Part shown: in pieces, positions 26,701 to 39,323 of the stretch | How the letters are laid out: every line of letters begins with the position of its first letter | Position numbering within the stretch: the stretch's first letter is position 1 | DNA from: Rotaria macrura | Taxonomy: Eukaryota; Rotifera; Eurotatoria; Philodinida; Philodinidae | Length of the DNA: 64,000 bases | Direction: 5' to 3' | NCBI GenBank assembly: GCA_900239685.1 | Contig: OENT01000710.1 | Coordinates: 1-64,000 of the forward strand | Notes under the pieces: model-generated | The model's input: the letters and a program-made list of their open reading frames with translations, nothing else | Told to the model about the DNA's origin: nothing | Databases searched by the model: none | Made by a program: the position numbers and the translations under genes

Positions 26701-29700
26701 TACAATTTTTATTCAAACTGGCTTTGTCGACATTATAAAAGGCAAAGATCTACGATAATCTTAATACTCATGCTTATACATAATTAACTTTGTTACCGAT
26801 AAAACTAATACAAAGTGAAATGAGTCAGACTAATAGCATATACTGCTAGAAAATATTCTTCATATTCTTTGTGAATACTCTATTGCAATGTTGAGCGCAC
26901 TAGCTATCAAAATCGACTACTGTATGAGTGGATCTTCACGTTTTGCAGACGAGCTCTTTTTAAATTTTAGTGTATTTGTCGATAAACTGTTCCACATCTG
27001 TAATTGTTGACGTTCTGCAAGGATTATCCGCTTTTATATGGTAATGAAAATTGAGATTTCAATCTAGAATACACAAATGAAAGTTGAATTAAACACTTTT
27101 TCTTCAGTTCAATAGGAAAAATGTCTTATCTTTTATTCATTTTGAATACCATTGTAGAAAGTTAACCTTTCTAGTCAAAAGTTCTGTTTGAAAAACTGCA
27201 ATTTATGCAGTGAGTTAAGGCAAATTTTTAATTAATCAACATCTTTCGAGTTCGACTCTGCTGATAGTATTATCGGAAAACATGTTTTGAAGGGTTTAAT
27301 GATGATACTAAATTATTTGCGAAATCCATAGTCATTTCGAAGAGCAACATTTTCTTTGGACCGTCTATTTCGACTTGTTTTTCTACTTGTCAAACATTTA
27401 GATTTACAACCGAATAAATAAAGAAATCGAGAAGGCGATGCCAATGGATAGATAATTCTCATAATCATGTTCAATTTTCTGTGCACTCACTCACTGCTCC
27501 CGAACTCGAAAAGAATCAACTTGGAGACGATCGGCCTTAAAAAACTCACCGATACACTTAAAACAAACGGAATAAGCTAATTCACCTAGTTTATGTTTCT
27601 CTAGTACCAATGTTTATTTGGGCTAGTGAATATGTTATTGTAACGTAGGAAGATTCTTGATGTTTAATTCTCAATATCTCATCAATTTTCCAAATAATTC
27701 AAATGAAATCTAACTAAAGTAGAATTAAAGTTGGTGATAAATGATTTTCAAGTTGACTCGGTTCTTTTTGCAGATTTTAATTCACATTTCTAATAAATTC
27801 CTATTCTTGTTTCTAATATCAATATTCGTTTAAGATTAGAATATTCACGCGTTGAAAATATCGTCAACTTTGTTCGCTTCTAAGTTAACTACTTAATTCG
27901 ATAATTCTTTTTCTTTCTCAACTATCAATTAGTCAAAAGAAAAATATGCGTTTCGATGATCTTTGCAAGTACATGAGACAAAAAAAGAATTACTTTCTAT
28001 AATAGCCTAGAGGCTTTTACCATTATTGTAGTCAAATTTATGCTTGAGAGAAGTTTCCTGCGAAATTATTCGACTCGAGAAAAAATAGATGTCAATATTT
28101 CATGAATTGTGCTCTACATATCTTGTAAAACGAAGTCAATTCACGTATTTATTTTACTATCATTTCTCACTTCGAGGCAATATCGTAATTCAAAGTAACA
28201 AACCTTAAATGCCCAAAGTTATGCTTTTCAGTCGATCAAAAATTACCATGTTCACGTTTCAATGATCGGTTCTGTTTTATATGTCTAATACGTCGTGAAT
28301 TTCAACAGACGAGCGTGAAATTTTTGGAACATCATGATTGAACAAAATTTTATAGAAAATTAATATGAATTTTTAACTTTGAAGATGTTTGAATTGTACA
28401 TTCAATTGAAAGTCGTACTGCCAGAAAATTCGACTAACTACTGTTGAGTTATATATAATGTATTTTAATATAAATGTATCGAAAACATTGGGTTGGCAAA
28501 ATACGGTTTTAAGAATTGTTCAAGTTCCAAAAAAAAGCAGAGTTCTTTTGTATGGAATTCTTCTTTAATTAGATAAAGATCTAGGAAACATAAAAATTGT
28601 ACGTTTGATATCAACATATCCTAGACTGAATTGATCAAAGAGAACGATAAGACTGTATTCTTGAGTTATTAGCTCATAGTTATTTAAACTTGGAAAACAA
28701 TCAAACTGCAGACAGTCGAGTACAGAATCTTGTAGAAGCTTTGAAAAACAACACAGTCGTTTTTTTGATTTTCTGCACATTTTGTGAAAGAAGATCGAAT
28801 ATCACCAACAACTCATTAGAAGATAAGAATGATATCATTCTTGCAGTTCTGAAAGACTAAAGAAATTATCACATAGAAATGAGCCAACAAATAGATTAAA
28901 AATAATAGTGTTCACTTAATTAGACACAAAAATTGCAACGCCTACTACAGTATATTCTAAATCGAATCGAAAGACGTTTTTTTTTCTTTTGGAAGTAATA
29001 GTGTTTTCATCGATGTTAATACTATTCTGTAATAACAAGACGGTCGTTTTAATTGCAACTGAGTGATTGTAAGTGTTTTCTTTTTCGATGAAATAAGATG
29101 AAACTCGACTAATTGTTTCAAACAATATATACATAAGTGCATGTGCACGTACAGAGAGACTTTGTAAATGTCGAAAGATACAGAAGTCAACGAGTTAGGA
29201 TGGAATTCTCATGGCTCTCACAAAGATAGATCACTTGGATGAATGTTTAAGTCTCCTATTTAATAGGATAAGAGTCTTACGGTACTATATAGTAGAAGTA
29301 AAGTACATCATTTTATCTGCTGATAATATAATGGGTTATCGGGTATTACTTAGCTTGTTTCTTTTTAAAATTTAAATTGAAGATATGTTTTTAACTATAG
29401 AAAGAACGAAGATTCTCTCGGGATATTGTTGGTTTTCCTATAGCATCGAAATATTTCATTGTGAGAATTGGTACTTTCTGACTATCGCTTGTTTATTATC
29501 TATACTCTCTTACACATCACATAGATGTCAAAATATGTGTAGTTGATCTGTTCCGTAACTATCTATCGACAGAGTCGGTCATAGAAATTTTCTATTGTAT
29601 TCTTACACCCAAACAACGTCAGTACATTCTGGATTGTTTAGTTCATATCATTCGGTCACTTGACACTCAGAAACATATCCTGAGTAGATGACATCGTTCA

Positions 29701-30481
29701 TATAACCTGTTGTTGATTTAAGCCAATCAATCGATACAAAGGCTACTCGTTTTTCACAGACATTAAAGAAGATGCGATGTCAAGCTACTTAAATCTCTTT
29801 CTGTGTTATATTACTATTGATAATTCGTGTAAAAGAAATAATGATTAGTTTCTATGATTTGAAAGAGAGATATGAAAAGAAACAGAATTCCAATGAGCAT
29901 GCGGATCGATGAATGAAAATAATGTTTCTAAAATCCTATGAAAACTCGCGTTCTGTACTTTTTCGATTGAGAACGAAAGAGATCTCATTCGAGAATCGTC
30001 AGGAGAAGATAAAACCGACGCAACTTTACTTAGCTGCTGCTGCTTGATGTTCTCTTGTTGTCATATCTTTGTTTTCCTTTGTTTATTTATTGATGAACAA
30101 TTCAGATAGGAAGGGAAATAATTTTTCATAAATACATCACAACAAAAGAAAACTCATTGCGTTTTTCGAATCTCGGTGATTTTCTATCCCTATCCAACTG
30201 CGAGACGTATTCCCGAAGTATTTGCAAAACTCGTACCATTCTATGATGGGTTAATTCGTTAATGTGTCTTGTACCAGTTACATAAACATTGTCTTTTTTT
30301 CATTTTAATTGTATACTTAAGCGTGCCATCGTTGAGAACGATCTTAGATAATAATCGAAATCATGTTGATTGCATGAAATAAGCAGATCTAGATCAGGTT
30401 TCATTTAGGGAACAATTCAATATATGTTTACATGTATGAAAAACTTTCTGTAGTACTGACGCTTTTAACACGGAGATTTTC

Positions 30482-30545
30482 GTGGGTGGGGGTTGGGTTG
30501 GGTGTGGGTGTTGATTAACAGAAGAACGACACCCACACCCGCCCT
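30482..30545. repeat. Telomere-like perfect 12 bp hairpin
   Basis: GGGTGTGGGTGT at 30500-30511 and ACACCCACACCC at 30529-30540 are exact inverted repeats around a 17-base loop. Further G-rich GGTGGGGGTTGGG precedes the left arm and GCCCTA follows the right arm. It closely matches tandem TGTGGG telomere units facing each other. Confidence 0.65.
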
Positions 30546-30875
30546 AGATTACTCTTTTTCTTTTCATCATCTATCAATTGATATTGTCTCTTATGTTCAA
30601 TGTAGCTCCTCTCATTGCATCGCATCGCATAGGGTTCCTATCTTATGAGCAACACCCTGATATCGACAGGAGCTTACCTGCGCATTAATTGCGCATGCAT
30701 GATATTTTACGCTCACTACGGTTCTATTGTGAGATATGTGCTAGTGATCGAGCACAAGTGTTTCTAGAAAAATTTTAAAGTCAAATAATTTTCCATTGAT
30801 TTTCATTAAGATTTATTTCGAAAGACAAATAAGAGCGAAACAATAAAATGTTTCAATCATCATCAGAGATGGAGT

Positions 30876-31801
30876 TCATGCGAGATCAAAACGTTGGACA
30901 CGATTATTTCCGTGGTCGACAACATAGAGCTTGCCATGGCGATCGAATGATAAATCTATGGGATAATATAATTGATTTGCGTTGTTTCCTACTCCGTTTC
31001 TACCAATCACGACAGTTCCTTGTTTGGATCCGTTTGCCCAACGCACGATTCGATGATTCCAGGTACCAGCAACGTAGACAGTTCCGGATTGATCGACAAC
31101 CACTCCTCTCGGCCAAGACAGTTGTGTAAGATTATTTCCCTCTCTTTGACCACCAGCAGCAACTATGCCTTGTGCTGCACCTTCTTCCCATCTCATCACA
31201 CGATCGTTTCCATGTTCAGAAACATAAAGTGAATGTTCTCGATTGACAAAGATGTACAAAGGGTAAGACAGTTGATCGCTGCGGTTACCTTGTCCATTGC
31301 CACCAGCAACTAATTTTCCTTGAGTGTCACCTCTTTGGTATTTTCTTACTTCATGTTTTCCATTGTCAACGACGTAGAGTGATCCTTGTTCATCCATGGC
31401 CAAACCAATGCACTTCACACCGAAAATCAGTGTCTCTCCTCTTTGTCCACCTCGACGAGGCCATCGAGCAACTCTGGAATTCCCAGTGTCGGAGATGATA
31501 AAGCTATCTGTCCATTTGTCGACAATTACATCCCAGGGTTCATTCAATTGATGATTTTCATTTACTTTTTCATGGCTACCAGCAACGACTTGGCCGTTCT
31601 TTGAACCGTATTTCCATTCGACAATCCGATGATTGCCCCAATCAGCGATGTAAATGGTTTGTTCATCATCAACGAACAAACCTAACGGGTTGCTGAGTTG
31701 ATTCGTTCCATTGCCTTTGCCATTCCCTCCAGCGACAGTGACACCGATCTGTGACCAAATGGCATTGGCATTAATATCGCGCCAACTTGCTCGTAGCGTT
31801 A
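30876..31801 (-). CDS. NHL-repeat six-bladed propeller protein (5' end incomplete)
   Basis: A single open exon encodes about 308 residues, with TGA at 30876-30878 and a splice acceptor just above 31801. Six NHL units can be counted, each with a turn such as QLSNP or QLSYP, a central LFVDDEQTIYIADWGNHRIVEW-like strand set and an aromatic/basic end (RIVRW, RVMRW). Six units make one closed beta-propeller, a protein or ligand interaction platform; large NHL families are common in bdelloids. Upstream, a minus-strand donor at 31902 (exon ending at 31903) joins in phase, giving GSILSSLRFIEDEI before VTLRASW, but that frame closes a little further up without an ATG. At least one more 5' exon is therefore missing from the model. 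Whether the protein is secreted or membrane-bound cannot be judged. No damage is visible in the propeller. Confidence 0.88.
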
Positions 31802-31949
31802 CTAAAATGTAAAAGAAATACAGAAAACCTCCCGCATCATTTACATTTTTGTCTTTTTATCTTAGATTTTTATGCGACTCTTGAGTTAAAAACTATACTT
31901 ACCAATCTCATCTTCAATAAAACGTAATGAACTGAGAATGGAGCCTTGA

Positions 31950-34900
31950 TGGATATATCAATTAGTGAAATAGGAGATGAATTCATTTGAACGTGTGCCT
32001 TTTTATCCTGTTGATGATTTACTTCTATTGCTAAGATGATCATCTCTTTACAGAGACGAATAAGTATTTCAAAAACTGGTTGTATAATGTTTTCTATCAT
32101 TCCAATTGTAAATTCTTTCAAAAACAAGGATCAGTTTCTGCTGAATAAGATTCGTTATCGACGTACTAATAACTTTCAATGAATTTGGTATTTTGTTTGA
32201 AAAATAATTGTTCCGATCGTGCACGTTCTAATGATACACATTATATAAAACTAACAACTCATGTAAATGCTCTATTTCGGGAACAAATTAGTGTTTCCTT
32301 TACAAAATTTTTCAGAAGATTTCGTTTCAAATTCAGCACGTAAATTTCCATTGATTTATAGATGGTTTTACAGTTTTGAAAATGTAGCAGCATGTAAAGT
32401 TAATAGTTGTTGATTAGTGACAAACTGAACTTGCAAAACAAACAAAACATGGTAAATGTAAATTTATCGATGAACAATTACAAAAGCTGTCGCCGAATTC
32501 TCATTTGACCAGAAGATACTGGTATTTCAAAAGAGCGAGAGTCGTTCTCAAATTTTGCCAGTAATATATAGATCGATGCAAATAAATTTTTTTATGTACA
32601 AGTGAATCATTCATCATATCGGGCTCAACTGTCGATTTATTCTTAGTCACACACGTGAAGGTTAGAAAATTCGACCGTCATAATAAACTTTGTTAATCTC
32701 TTCCCAGGGATAGACGACTGATTAAATCGGAAATATTGAGAAGATCTTAATTGCTATTGAAACCATGTATGGAACTTCGAAATGAAGAACTTATCAGTAT
32801 AGAGAGCGCTTCCAGTACGACATGCAGCGGTAGAAACAATCTTTCTACTGATTGAAAAACAAGTTTATAGGCTACTGTTTAAGATTCTGAGGGGATCAAC
32901 TGAGACGTCAGAATCATTATTGGCGATTGTAGAACGCAAAAATCTTGATTTATGTTGATGCAAGGAGATTCTGGGCTATTACAAGAGTAGTCTGACTTGT
33001 GACAAGAAGTCATGGCATCAATGATAGCTATGCGAGTGATGTCAAAAGCCCAATCTAGGACATTGAAAAGATTATCTGGAATTTTACAGATTACAATCAG
33101 TAGGTTTCAATCATCTTCTAGTATGTTAACAGAATCATATGCGATAGAGTGAAGAACGAAGCGTAATTATAGACGTACCCTGTTGACAATTTTTAACGAG
33201 GAAAATTTAAGGTTCTTACCGGATTCCTATGCCATTCACTGATCTTTGATGAATTTATTGCACATTCTAGGGGAATTTTTCAATATATTTTTCCAGTGAT
33301 AGGTACTTCAGTGCACTAGGTTGACTATAAGTGTCACAGAAACGTTGTCACTAATTACTGTTGTACCATAGGTTTTGTGCTATCTAAGATTTAGAAAGAT
33401 GCTATCTGGGAATTATAGAGCATATATCCTATGTCGGAAGAAAAGAATTCGTTTCATCTCTATTTTTCTCGAGATTATTACTGATCATTGAACAATAACT
33501 GTATGTTGAGTAGCATGCGATGTGAATCAACATGATATTGGTAACATCATAGGAACATATGGCAGCATTGAAATGAGGCTAGGTTTTATTTTGGAGAACT
33601 TTCTCTATTGGAAAGGAAAATGGAATTTTTCTTGTTTATTTGTTTTCTGTAGTATATTGAGTCAAGTTTGACGAAAGATTGCGTCATTTTTATTGTCTTT
33701 TTCTATTGTGTTTGTATCAATTGAACGAAATTATCGGTCGAATAGAATAGATTTCTGATAAAAACTGATGAGAGACGTGTAAAAAAGAGCTACTTGTTTT
33801 TAATCAGTCAGCTAGATACAAGTATACAAATGATAGAAAACTGAATAGGAGTTATTAAACTTTTTATATTTATTAATGTGCCATTAATGCAAGTTTATTT
33901 TTCTCTAATGAAGTTTTAAAAGATGAAAAGATCACATGAAAATAAGAATATTCGATCGCTCTAAATGAATCTAACATTTTGATGAAGACACTACTAATCT
34001 TATGCTCAACTTCCCATACAGTCATCAATCTAATTACTTACTATGTATACTAATAGAGCACCAAAGGCTTAGAAAAAGAATTAGAAACTTGAAAATATCA
34101 TTATACCTCTCAACTGTACGGCACATGTAAAAGGAATTTCACGAGAAAAATCCCTTCGAGTGCGGTAACAATCTTAGAATTGATTCAGAAAACGATTAAA
34201 AAAATTGTTGTAAATTTATTATATCTTCAACTGTTTACTGATATTAATTCCGATATATTTAGAATAAATCATTCGATTAGCTTTGGACATCTACAGCAGG
34301 CAACTACAGTAAAAAGAGCACAATTATCTCTATGAAAATCTTGAACAGAAAAAGTTTGATTATTAAGGGAGTTTTTCTTAGTTGCAGATGGAGTATTGGA
34401 TTCGGATTCATTCTCTGTTGTTCACAGGCATATGGAATAAACACGATGAGTCTGATAAGTATCGTTTGCATTGATTATTTTTCTCATGCATGATATCCAC
34501 TTGTATCTCTCGATATGAAAAAATGATTACAAAACCAGTTATATTTCGTACTTTTGTGAACAATGAGGTCAAATTCATTAGAATTGAATTAGAATTTTTT
34601 GGAATAGTCAAGATTTCTTGTATATAAATATGTCAGCTGTACTGTATGAGACTTTGATCAACTCAAATAACAATGTCTAGCTTTTGCTTTACAGGAAAGT
34701 CGACGAACGAAACTAGATAGAAAATATTTTTATTTCGAGTTCAACTATTGGTGTATCTACGTAGTATATAGAATCTTAATTCCACTGGTTCGAATCGGTA
34801 CATCTTCAATAAATAGAATTTTCAGAATCGAGAGATTCTCTTACTTTTAGAAAACATGTACCTATTGACTGAAAGTTTTGATCATTACACATTTCCAGAA

Positions 34901-37774
34901 CCTTTAATAAGCTAATTGTTACGTTGTCATTTCTACTTCATAATTATAGATGTGTGTCATCATTTAGTGAAATAAAGTTTCTTGTCCAAAAACGAAAAAA
35001 ATTCCAAGTCTATATTCTTCTTTCAATACAGAAAAATCAAGTATTTGGATTATTTCTATCATTGTAATTGATACTGTTTTGAAAATTTTTACAATTAATA
35101 ACAGATGAGACTTTTTAGTAACAATATTGCCAGGAAGAAATACAACTATATCTGTTATATAAAGCGAAAATCGAAAGAAGACAGGTCTCTTTGCAGAAAA
35201 AGTAGTGCCAATTTCTTCACCTTAGTCAACACAGAGAATGCAAAGCCAGAGGTAGGATTCCATGAATTTGACAGAAAAGCGTCTCTCTTCTGAACATAGT
35301 GATTGAACGATCTCTTTCAAACAGAAAATTCAGTAAGATAGAACTAGGATATCTACGCAAAATTTCTTTTCAAAATTACCAAGTGTATTTGAGATCTAGC
35401 CAACAAAGTCAAACTAAAAGTGATTCTTATAAGTATCATGATTTTTTGACGAAACACACTCAATTGTCTCATGACTTATGCTGACGAAAAATTTATCAGG
35501 TATCTCCTATTTTATTATCGATTTTCATAGATAAAGAACTGTCAAACATATAGAAAAGATGATTCAATTGCTTTGTCTGTGCATGTGCGTATCTATCAAT
35601 GGTCCAAAACTACTCTCTTAAAATCTGTTTCTGTACCCTATAAAAACATGTATTGTTTCATCAGTTCGTAAAATACATTCTATCTATGCAAGTCACTCGT
35701 TCAACCTTAGTATTAATCTCTGTAGCTATCTAGAGTTCAGTGTAATATACACATGGAGTGTGTCATTTTTTAATTATCGAAATTCGAGCGATTCTTTGAT
35801 ACAAAGACATGCTCCATTATACACGTCGCATTTGTAGCACAGGAGATATTTAGACGATTAGGTTTTGATATTAGGATCTCTTCATGTCCAAGTTTTCGAT
35901 CACACATCTCTTGACTTGAATCGATGACATTCACAACATCTAATTTTTCTTAACTGTGCTGCTTCACTTCAATATTTTTAGTGAAATTCTATCCACTCTC
36001 GAAAATCGTTGTCTCTTTACATTGTCTGGAAGATTTTGAAGAACAATAGTAAATACTTTCTTCTTCATAAGAAGCAGTTTCATTGCATAAGTACTGATTC
36101 TTATTACTTTCAATGCAGGAACAAATGAGTTGATATAGCAATTATTTGTCACTAGCTCGATCAATGGGAATAACAACATTTTCTACATGTTTATGTTACT
36201 ATCATTGAACATTGTTGATAGTACTCTAACTGGGTCAATATATTGAATTTGAAAGTATTTTAGAGAATGAAATTCAAATGTTGACTCCATTTTATCTAAG
36301 CTCCTAAGAAGGACTTCTCAAATATGGATGTTCTTGAAGAAGAAAAGTAATTATTTATGATTTAAATCCAACAGCGAGTGACTAACGAAATACTATGTCC
36401 GATTAATCGATCCTAGAACATTGAAGTAGCCATTAAAAGAAACTAAAACCTTTGAATCAGTCACACTATACATTTAGCAAAGAAAAAAAGTAATGATTTT
36501 CGACTTAGTTTTCAATTTGATACATTCTAAGAATGAACACGAGAAGAATCTTTTAGAAGTTTCGCTACTATGCGGGGAATGAAGGCACTTACTAGTTGAC
36601 ACAAGAAGATGTACTCAGATGTTATTGAAAAATACACGATACTTTAAAGGGGTACGTACAAATCGTTCAGTCGTGTTATCTATAATATTTTTAACGATGT
36701 ATTCCAAGTTCTTCAATGTCGATGAAAAACTGAGAGAGTTAGTACCTGTTCTATAATGGGAAGAAGAGACAATAAGATATTATTGATCAGTTCAGTAGCT
36801 AAAGAATTGCTACTAAAGTAATCAAACAGCATGAAACAATTTTCTTTCATAAAAATTGGTAAGACTGATTGTTACTCATTCTCTTTGTAATAAGGAATAA
36901 TCATTCATTAAAACATCACACAAACATCGAGAAAGACAATACATTAATCCACACTCATCTGAAGTGCTGTACCTGACGATTGATTTTAATAAAAAGAAAA
37001 CAAATACTGGGTATCACAACCGGCTCGTTAGTATCAACATCGAATCTTTCTGTATGCTTAGAACTGGCCGTTGGTTATATTTTAGAGATTGATGCACCAG
37101 TAGAAGATACATAGTAAAATTGTGCATTCTATAGCATGAGTTATTTAAAGGAAATATACAAGAATCAGAAATAATTAATCCGATCATTGAAAATCATCTT
37201 CAAGAGTTCACACGTTCGAGAGAGGAAAACAGAGTGAAGTGTTTAGGAGACTTAGTTTTTAGAGAAGTTTCATTGTGTTTTAGCAGAGACAAGGCTGATC
37301 AATCGTATTCCCAAAAAGCATTCTGCAATAACTGTTTGAAAATTTCTAAAATGGAATGTTTTTCTCGACTATTCAACTAATGATCGTTGATAAGCACTTC
37401 GTTCTTTGCTTTTTTGTTAAACAATTTATTTTTAATCGTTCATTAAAATATACAAGTTAATTGGAATCACGAAAGAAAAGTGATCCATAGAGTGATACTT
37501 TATTCCGTTCAGATCTTAAGTCAAGAAATATCTATTCACATAGCACATGATATCGATAGCATGAAGTAAAATTCTTTGCTGTAATATAGATTTCTCTTTT
37601 TTTCTTTTATCATGTAAACTTGTAAAAAATGGCGATTGTTGTCTTTAAAAATTCACTCCAATTTTTCGAAATCAAAGAACAACTTCGCTCCAACCCGTCC
37701 CTCTCTTCTCAAATTGGTTTGTTTGAATTCTACTACACAATAAGAAACGCACGTATTCTAAAGAACACTAGTTT
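31950..37774. other. Gene-poor stretch upstream of the NHL gene
   Basis: The right-hand exon(s) of the NHL gene may lie in the first few hundred bases. Beyond that no gene, RNA or structured repeat could be supported; open frames are short, isolated and without motifs. Confidence 0.5.
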
Positions 37775-38572
37775 CTATGAATGTGCCAACTTATTTTCAA
37801 CTGAGGGAGACAACGTAATCTCTATTACTGTTATTTCTAAAAGAAAAAACGAATTTGATAGTAAACAGAAAGTACCTGAAGTTTCATTTTTTGTATTCCC
37901 ACCGTGAATGATAACCTGTTTTTGTTGTTGAATCTTGGCTGTAGAGCGATTGACATTGACAAATTCTGTACCATTCAAATTTGAATTACCAAAATCTGTT
38001 CCATATAAGCTTGTAGTATTAATCTTTGCACATTTAATTGAACTATCTTTAAATTTCGTATGATCCAATCGTGAATTAATAAAAGTCACTCCATTCAAAT
38101 TTAACTTAATAATATCTTCAACATTGTCGATTTTACACGCATTTGTACATGACCGACGGCCGATCATTTACTTTTCCTTGAGGAACTGTAAAGCTTGAGC
38201 TTTTCGAATAGCATCAAATTCACGATGTGCTGCCCGATAACGTGCATTCGCAAATGTCCATGGCCTAGCCGAGTCATTTAATTCACCATCTCTATGTAAT
38301 GTATACATGGCATCCAATAAATTCTTGTACAGTTGCTGTTGATATACTTCCGCTGCTTGTTTTAAATCAAATTCATGTTGTCTAACTGCAACAGTTTTCG
38401 CTAATTTCTTCATCTACTCATTTACTACAGTTGAATAGATACTAATACCAACAGAAATTGCAGTTCCAATCAAAAGAATGACATATTCCTTGAATGTAAT
38501 TTTGTAAAAACGAGATTTCTCCCTCGTTTTTTCTGTACCCAATGGCCTAGTATGATCATCATATTGTTTCAT
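37775..38572 (-). pseudogene. Pentapeptide-repeat membrane protein with two in-frame stops
   Basis: One reading frame runs from ATG at 38572 and shows a basic N-terminus, a membrane segment (YVILLIGTAISVGISIY), a helical segment (EVYQQQLYKNLLDAMYTLHR), then pentapeptide-type A/N-x-L/F-x-x repeats (LNLNGVTF, CAKINTTSLYGTDFGNSNLN). It is interrupted by TAG at 38414-38416 and TAA at 38168-38170, each immediately followed by ATG in the same frame. A 39 bp intron (37837-37875) may be removed near the 3' end; its length is a multiple of three and it contains no stop, so the frame is open either way. The protein ends at 37775. Related rotifer and bacterial proteins pair a membrane anchor with a pentapeptide solenoid; their function is generally unknown. 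The two stops most simply mean a recent pseudogene, since membrane anchor, helical part and solenoid can no longer be made as one chain. Confidence 0.75.
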
Positions 38573-39323
38573 TCACTAGAAATGGATACAATGAAAAAGT
38601 CTTCCTCTCATTCTATTTTTCCATTGAAGAAGAAAATGCTTCGAAAACACGTTTTCCAAACATGAGAAACATAGATGAAACACGTATTTTTCCATAGTTC
38701 TTTCAAAGTAAAGATCACAAAAAATGATAGTGGAATCGGATACATGATTATCTAATGAAAACGTATTTTCAAATGGAGGAACTCAATACAATAACGGCAA
38801 CAGTAAATACGATTGACTTCAGAGAAGGATGCACGTTTGGGATGTAGACGAGGATGATGATTGAAAAAAGGATCCACATTCACACACATCCTGCTTGATC
38901 TTGGTATGGTGTCTTTATATCAGCGACACTCACACGATGAATCATTGAAATAATTAATCAAAGAAGTTTCAGTGATTTCTCGAAAATCAGTCAATACGCT
39001 TTCGGAGAGTGATGAATTTTCGAATAATTGCTTTTGTTAGAGCAAATGGTTGAAGAACATGCTGTTTCTTTCATTGATAAACCAGGGATGTCTCCAGAAC
39101 AAGTACCTAATTAAATGAATTATGAAGTTTTATCGAGACTTTGACAAGTTTATATCTGGAAATCTTTGAATCAAACAGGTTTTAATCCTATGACGAGCAG
39201 TCGAAACAATTCCGAGACTATGCCTTGAATATATTTTTTTTTCGATTCTTTACATCAACAAGTTCTATTTGATCATGAAAAATACTCTGAACAGGTTCAA
39301 AGTTCGTATATTGATACTGTGTT
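38573..39323. other. Spacer
   Basis: About 750 bp between the pentapeptide gene and the 3' end of the lectin-domain gene. No gene or repeat was recognised; the promoter of the pentapeptide gene would be here. Confidence 0.5.

Larger units (their letters stand above)
22968..30875. other. Long gene-poor stretch
   Basis: I see no gene with support. Short open frames have no recognisable domain and no splice partners. Two things stand out: a GC-richer repeat-like block near 23610-23700 and the telomere-like hairpin at 30482-30545. Sequence from about 30600 to 30760 contains short GCATC repeats and the palindrome TGCGCATTAATTGCGCA, without a clear role. Confidence 0.55.

Noticed and set aside
31903..32127. 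85-codon minus-strand frame upstream of the NHL exon
   Set aside because: Its frame does not join the NHL exon in phase (it would give an immediate stop); a different frame of the same DNA fits but lacks an ATG.
34780..34800. GGTTCGAATCGG, tRNA-like T-arm
   Set aside because: The box is imperfect and no cloverleaf could be formed with the upstream sequence.
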